Shown in pieces: positions 44,833 to 44,946 of a stretch of 44,946 nt of DNA. The notes under the pieces are model-generated. The model was given only the letters and a program-made list of their open reading frames with translations. It had not been told where the DNA came from and did no database searches. The position numbers and the translations under genes were made by a program. The number at the start of each line of letters is the position of its first letter. The first letter of the stretch is position 1. This stretch comes from Bdellovibrionales bacterium (GTDB lineage: Bacteria; Bdellovibrionota; UBA1018; JADZFF01): the NCBI GenBank assembly GCA_020850015.1, contig JADZFF010000028.1, positions 1 to 44,946 of the forward strand. Direction: 5' to 3'.

Positions 44833-44946
44833 GGGCTTCCTTCTAGGTATCCGATTCCCTTTTGATGCTCAGTGCGTCGCGCGCGCGACGCACTGAGCAT
44901 CAAAAGGGAATCGGATACCTAGAAGGAAGCCCATGACGATGAAAGA
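44819..44946. repeat. 128-bp perfect palindrome at the window end
   Basis: Bases 44819-44882 are the exact reverse complement of 44883-44946, with no loop; the centre is GTCGCGC|GCGCGAC. The left arm contains the first codons of the rhodanese gene, and the right arm repeats them on the plus strand. The palindrome runs to the last base, so its full extent is unknown. It may be an assembly or library fold-back product rather than biology. Confidence 0.97.

Overview
The window is GC-rich, densely coded DNA from a Gram-negative bacterium. It has lipoboxes, outer-membrane barrels, an OmpA/MotB-like protein and YdbH/YdbL-type envelope lipid-transport proteins. The mix (very large FG-GAP and Ig-like lipoproteins, a GH3-type adenylating enzyme, an HD-H-P-type Lgt homologue, a DksA paralogue lacking zinc ligands) suggests a deltaproteobacterial or Bdellovibrionota/Myxococcota-like lineage. 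That is inference; no marker here fixes the taxon. No rRNA, tRNA or CRISPR was seen. Position 1 lies inside a gene, and the last 128 bases form a perfect palindrome, so the window probably ends at a contig edge.

Region 1 (1-19453, minus strand) is one apparent operon of five exported proteins. Transcribed from 19453 towards 1, they are two paralogous giant FN3 plus FG-GAP lipoproteins (1682 and about 1856 aa, start and stop overlapping), a 2126-aa Ig/cadherin-like lipoprotein with a probable C-terminal propeller, a barrel-like outer-membrane protein, and a secreted von Willebrand A-domain protein that runs off the window. Spacings of -14, 30, 26 and 14 bases indicate co-transcription. This looks like a surface adhesion, sensing or assembly system and is the strongest candidate for something undescribed.

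Region 2 (19454-25281) holds an AT-rich control region, a small secreted protein, a divergent Lgt-family membrane protein, a small membrane protein, and a minus-strand set of GH3 adenylating enzyme, LolA-like periplasmic protein and EF-hand lipoprotein. Region 3 (25282-27230) is accessory in character. It has small or unknown genes and an 811-bp unit with 39-bp inverted repeats at its ends that carries an XRE-type regulator gene and no visible transposase.

Region 4 (27231-35336) has leuS head to head with a YdbH-like / YnbE-YdbL-like / epimerase-oxidoreductase fusion / unknown operon. The start codons of leuS and the YdbH-like gene overlap on opposite strands, and the operon genes overlap by 35, 4 and 4 bases. 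Region 5 (35342-41347) has a response regulator plus soluble hybrid kinase pair, an outer-membrane protein, pdxH, and a PhoD-like lipoprotein phosphatase. Region 6 (41449-44946) has a translationally coupled OmpA/MotB-like plus TolQ/ExbB/MotA-like pair with a long acidic tail and no membrane aspartate, a DksA-like protein with one of four zinc cysteines, a single-domain rhodanese, and the terminal palindrome.
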